Shown: positions 60,050 to 64,000 of the stretch, in pieces
How positions within the stretch are numbered: the stretch's first letter is position 1
Layout of the letters: each line of letters opens with the position of its first letter
NCBI RefSeq assembly: GCF_000372725.1
Contig: NW_005201984.1
Span: 297,209-361,208 of the forward strand
Length of the DNA stretch: 64,000 nt
Direction of reading: 5' to 3'
Source of the DNA: Emiliania huxleyi CCMP1516
Lineage: Eukaryota > Haptophyta > Isochrysidales > Noelaerhabdaceae
Program-made: the position numbers and the translations under genes
Notes under the pieces: generated by a model
What the model saw: only the letters and a program-made list of their open reading frames with translations
Database searches by the model: none
Told to the model about the DNA's origin: nothing

Positions 60050-63000
60050 CTACTTAGAGCTCTCCTTCTTCTTTGAGAAGCTGAGCTTCCTGATCATCGA
60101 GCCGGCGACGCTCTTCTTCCCCGACGAAGAGCTCGGCGCCGCCTCGGTGCTGCCGTTCGCGCTGGGGGCGGCGCCGCTGGGCGCGCCGCCCACGCTGTTT
60201 TTGCGGTTGAACGACAGGATGCGCGTCAGGCTCGAGCCCTTCTTAGTCAGGTCGGGCTTGCCGCTCGGCGCCTGGCGCCGGCCGTCGGCGCGCGCCTGCT
60301 GCTGCTGCTGCTGCTGCTTGATCTCGTCCTCCGGGTCGAGGTCGGAGCTCTTGCCCGCGGCGCGCGCCTGCTTGGCCTTGAGCGAGTCGCGCAGCCGGTT
60401 GCGCTCGCGCTGGGCGGCGGCGAGCTGCTCCTGCAGCGCCGCCTTGAGCTCGCCGAGCGCCGCGCTCGACAGGCCGGGCAGCTCCTCGTACATGCGCATC
60501 TCCGCCACCTGCGCCTGCACCTTCTGCCGCGCGGCAATCGCGTCGTCGATCTGCTGCTGCTTGGCGAGCGCCTCCTGCTCGCTCTGCTGCCGCCGCTGCC
60601 GCAGGATGCGCACGTCGCGCGCGCCCTCGAGTGTCTCCTCGTCGAGGGCCATCTTCTTGCGCTTCTCGCTCTCCACCTGCTGCCGCGACATCTCGACCTG
60701 CGCCTCGAGGCCCTGCGTCGCCACCTCGGCCTCCTCCTCGGGGATGATGACGCAAGAGCAATACTCGCAGATGAAGTCCGAGACGGGCATGAAGGGCGTC
60801 ACGTCGATCAGCGACTGGCGCATCGTGCCCGAGTGCATGCACACGGCGTTGCAGTCGTCGAACTGGCCGGAGCCCGCCTGGGGAGAGCGCGCCGCGGTGA
60901 CGGGGCGAGAGGGGGCGCGAGAGGGGCCGCGCGCGCCTCGAACCAAAAGTCATCTCGGCTGGATCTCGGCTGGATCTCGGCTGGACCATCTCGGCTGGGC
61001 CATCTCGGCTGGATCTCGGAAGGCGCGCGCCTCGAAGAACATCTCCTGCGACTTGTGCAGCAGCTCAATCATGTGCTGGGTCTTGAGCAACGAGAGCTTC
61101 TTCTCGTGGAAGAGCTGCTGCGCCATCTTGAGCTTGGCCTGCTGCCGCGAGCGCGTCACGTTGGAGACGCCGAGCAGCATCGTCACCGCGAAGCGCTGCA
61201 TCGTCTCGAGGTCCTCGGCCTGCAGCTGGAGGCCGCCCATCGCCGAGACCTGCGCGGCGAGGCTGAAGGAGGCGTCCTTCCGGATGTCGACCTTCTTCAT
61301 GTCGGCGAGGGTCGACTGCTTGAGGCAGACGACCTGCGCGAGGAGGAGCGGGAGGGGGGGGTTGAGCGGGGGGGGGGGGGGGGGCAAAAGGATGGCCCAG
61401 GGAGGGGGGCTCTTGCAGGTGTGTGATGGTCGATGGTGGTGGTGGTGGGTGGGGCAGGGGCGCGGGGCGGGGCCGCGCCTGCGACGGCCAGAGGCGGAGG
61501 CCGAGCGGCAGATCCGGCGCCGTCTGCAGCATGAAGACGAGCAGCACATCGCCCACGACCACGGCGTACCGGTCGGTCCAGCTGGCGTCCGCCGTCTTGC
61601 GCACCTTCATCCGCGCCGCGGTGACGATGGAGCCCTTGGCCGTCTTGGAGAGCACCAGCTTCATGTCGCTGCGCCGGCGTGCGGAGCCGAGCGCCGAGCC
61701 GAGGGTCGACGCCTTGAGGCGCGACATCTTGGACATGTGCCGCCCGCCTCCGCCCCCGCTGCCGCCGTGCGGGGCGTCCTCGTCGCCAAAGTCGTAGCCC
61801 CCGCTGCTCGTGCGGTTGGCCGACTTGTAGTCGAGGGCCGCCGTCGCCGCGAGCAGGTCCTTTGGGTTCTGGATCTTGGAGGCGTTGTAGCGCCCGTCCG
61901 CGAGCATCGAGTTTTGGAGCTCCTCCTCCTCGTCCGAGTCCATCGCCATGTCCGACCCGTCCGAGTCCTCGTCCTCCGCCGGGTTGACGCCGTGCTTCCG
62001 GTCGTGCTCGTCGAGGTACTCGGTCCGCCCCTCGGCGTACGCCTTCTTGATTTCCGCGATGGCCGCCTCGGGGTCCTCGCCGCGCGCCTCCGCGTCGCGC
62101 GCCGCCTGGAACTCGCGCCGCTCCTGCCGCCGCTGCTCGGCCGAGCGGCGCGGCGCGCCGACGCCGCCCGAGTAGGTGTGCTTGAGGCCGGACTGCGCGG
62201 CCGAGTGCGCGCCCAGCATCATGCGGTTGCTCTGGATCGTGTGGCTCTTGGTCATGAAGGCGCCGTTGGCCATGTCCTCGGCGGTGAGGGGGCCGCGCCC
62301 CTCGGCGAGCGCCCTGGCCTGCAGCTCCTCGCGGTGCTTGCGGATCTGCTCGTTGCGCTCCGCCATCGCCCGCTTCTTCTTGTCCGCCTTCCTCGCGTCG
62401 CGGACAACCTTGAGCTCGCGGCGCGACTTGATGCCGCGCCCGCTCGACTGGATGACGCAGACCGCCCGCTTCCGCTTGCGGTACTCGGCGCGCGCGAGGG
62501 AGCCGCGCCCCGACTTTTGCATCATCGTGACGGCGTTGCCGAAGCGGATGTCCTTGGCGCGGCGCACGATCGAGCGGCCCACGGCGGAGGCGACCAGCGC
62601 CGACTGGCGCAGCTTCTTGAGCGCGCGCTGGCGGCGCATCTTAGTCATGAGGTAGATGAGCGAGCGGACCGCCGCGATGGCGCGGCGGAAGCGGTAGAGG
62701 GCGAGCACGCGCGCCATTTTTTTGAAGAACTTTGGCTCGAGCTTCTTCGTGCCGTCCATGAGCGCGTCGACGAAGGCGAGCTTGGTCGACTTGAAGAAGG
62801 CCTTGGTCAGGCCGACGAGGAAGTCGGTCCGGCCGAGGTCGAGCGCGGTGAGCAGGCACGTCGCGAAGGTGGGCGCGGACAGTGCCTTGAACTTGTCCGG
62901 GCAGAGCGGCTTGAACGACTCCTCGAGCGTCGTGAAGGGGATGCGCACCGAGTAGCCGGAGGAGAGGAGGCGGACGGCGTCCACCATGCCCGAGTTGCGC

Positions 63001-64000
63001 AGCTGGTCGAGCACGAGCCACTTGTTGAACTTGTTGGGCGCCTGCTCGTGGTTGGGCTTGATGCAGCGCACAAAGTGCGAGCTGGTCGCGCGCAGCGTGC
63101 GCATCAGATCGTCGAGCTGCTTCTGGTACTTGTCGGCGACGAAGCCGGCCCGCTTCCCGCCGCCCTTGGAGCCGCCGGTGAAGGCGTTGATCGAGCCGAC
63201 CGAGAAGAGGTCCTTGAGGATGGGCGCGGAGGAGGAGGACATGCACAGCGAGAGGTCCTCGTGCAGCGAGTCGGTGTTCTTCTTGAGCCAGCCCGCCGTC
63301 TGGTACATGACCGAGCCCGCAAAGTGCGCGATGACAAACGCCTCCTTCCCGGTCAGCTTCGTGCCGGCGCCGGTGCCGCGGCCGCCCTTGGAACCCATCT
63401 TTGGCGGCGAGATGTGCTTCGACTTGCGGTGCTCGTTGAGCAGGCCCTCCGTCATGGACGCGTCGCTCGACTTTGGCAGCCGCGAGTGCTCCGTCAGCAG
63501 GTTGAAGATGGAGCCGCCCTTGCCACTGATGGCCTCGAGGCAGGCCGTGTTGTCCTCCCACTCGACGCCGGGCCAGACGATGCCCTCCGACTTGTAGATC
63601 TCCTGCTCCGTCTTGAAGAGCGCGATGGCGAAGTGCTGGTGCAGCTGCTCGTTGGTGAAGTTGATGAGCAGCTGCTCGAGCGAGTTGCGCTCGAAGTTCT
63701 CGAAGCCGTAGATGTCGAGGATGCCGAGGAAGCCCGTGTCGTCGAGCTTGGTATCCTTGTCGATCAGCGCCGTGTTGATCTGCGTCACGATCCAGCTGAA
63801 CAGCTTGCCGTACACGGCCTTCGCGAGCGCGTCCCTCGCGCTCTCCGCCTCCTCCTGCTTGAGCGGCACCTGTGGGACGTGTCGTTGGACATGTGATGGA
63901 CGTGCCACCGGCGTGCCCGCCTGCTGCGCCGGAGCGGCGCCTGCATCTCGCCCCCCTTGAGCTTGAGCGTGCGCGAGGTGAGGCCCTGCTGCAGCAGCGC
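60050..64000 (-). CDS. Myosin heavy chain with split PH domain, 5' part beyond the window
   Basis: Exons: 64000(partial)-63941, 63869-61479, 61333-61031 and 60877-60050. The motor is recognised by AKAVYGKLFSWIV, GFLGILDIYGFENFERNSLE, INFTNEQLHQHF, FVRCIKPNHEQAPNKF and LRNSGMVDAVRL; P-loop and switch regions lie outside the window. IQ-like basic helices follow (CVIQSSGRG, RRELKVVRDARK), then an acidic linker and a PH domain: WTDRYAVVVGDVLLVFMLQT, interrupted by a GC-AG intron (61478-61334), then SAMGGLQLQAEDLETMQRFA. The tail has a coiled coil (EVATQGLEAQVEMSRQQVES), a CxxC-type pair (CEYCSC) and a basic end. All three introns start with GC. PH domains target myosins to phosphoinositide membranes. 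The class was not assigned. Confidence 0.92.
60952..61020. repeat. Intronic ATCTCGGCTGG minisatellite
   Basis: About six copies of an 11-bp unit on the plus strand (CATCTCGGCTGG or GATCTCGGCTGG), inside myosin intron 61030-60878. It is flanked by the 14-mer GCGCGCGCCTCGAA at 60929-60942 and 61023-61036. Confidence 0.9.

Noticed and set aside
59868-63896. A 1,342-codon plus-strand open frame
   Set aside because: It is antisense to the myosin gene; its composition (Arg/Val/Leu/Gly-rich) is the usual shadow of GC-rich coding sequence, while the minus strand carries conserved motor motifs.

Overview
This is a GC-rich nuclear fragment from a eukaryotic alga, most likely a haptophyte of the Emiliania/Gephyrocapsa kind. 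The evidence is its gene content (cytosolic RPS14 and RPL7A, spliceosomal SNRNP27, a cGMP-dependent kinase, a myosin), plastid-style bipartite leaders, short introns (about 50-150 nt) many of which start with GC instead of GT, and abundant minisatellites and small transposons. The species call is inference; no marker gene in the window fixes it. A 100-base assembly gap lies at 32987-33086.

Layout. 0-10 kb: an alanine-rich coiled-coil protein, an RNase H retroelement fragment with a Myb/SANT-like ORF, an ER-type J protein (DNAJC3-like) and a BTB-BACK-Kelch protein. 10-12.6 kb: repeats, including a 904-bp terminal-inverted-repeat (TIR) transposon with an exact 8-bp target duplication. 12.6-20.7 kb: RPS14, a plastid-type DNL zinc-finger protein, a nine-exon PKG and a secreted MACPF-like protein of visibly lower GC. 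21-31.4 kb: a hypothetical protein, a MATE transporter with an intron made of 31 copies of a 10-bp repeat, a divergent FAD-oxidase/exostosin pair, and a 1.4-kb hAT-like element carrying TTAGGG arrays and a 180-bp satellite. 31.5-44.3 kb: small hypothetical genes, a truncated RPL7A, SNRNP27, a mariner-like MITE, an ANTH adaptor and a MUN/UNC13-like protein, plausibly two membrane-traffic genes side by side. 44-52 kb: AT-rich and CT-rich filler and a helical-repeat gene whose 3.4-kb intron holds a long direct-repeat structure. 52-64 kb: a 1,783-residue predicted receptor (beta-helix ectodomain, one membrane span, cytoplasmic TIR/HET-like SHQW domain), a plastid CGFS glutaredoxin, a NYN nuclease and the 3' part of a myosin with a PH domain.

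The two most unusual observations are these. First, in many introns the first 9-32 nt nearly repeat the first bases of the following exon, at an offset exactly equal to the intron length. In the gene at 45.9-50.3 kb this is true of almost every intron. This looks like a record of intron gain by local duplication and may explain the many GC donors. Second, the predicted beta-helix/SHQW receptor is an architecture I do not recognise as described. Exon structures were worked out by hand from reading frame, family conservation and splice sites; gene starts are the least certain part.
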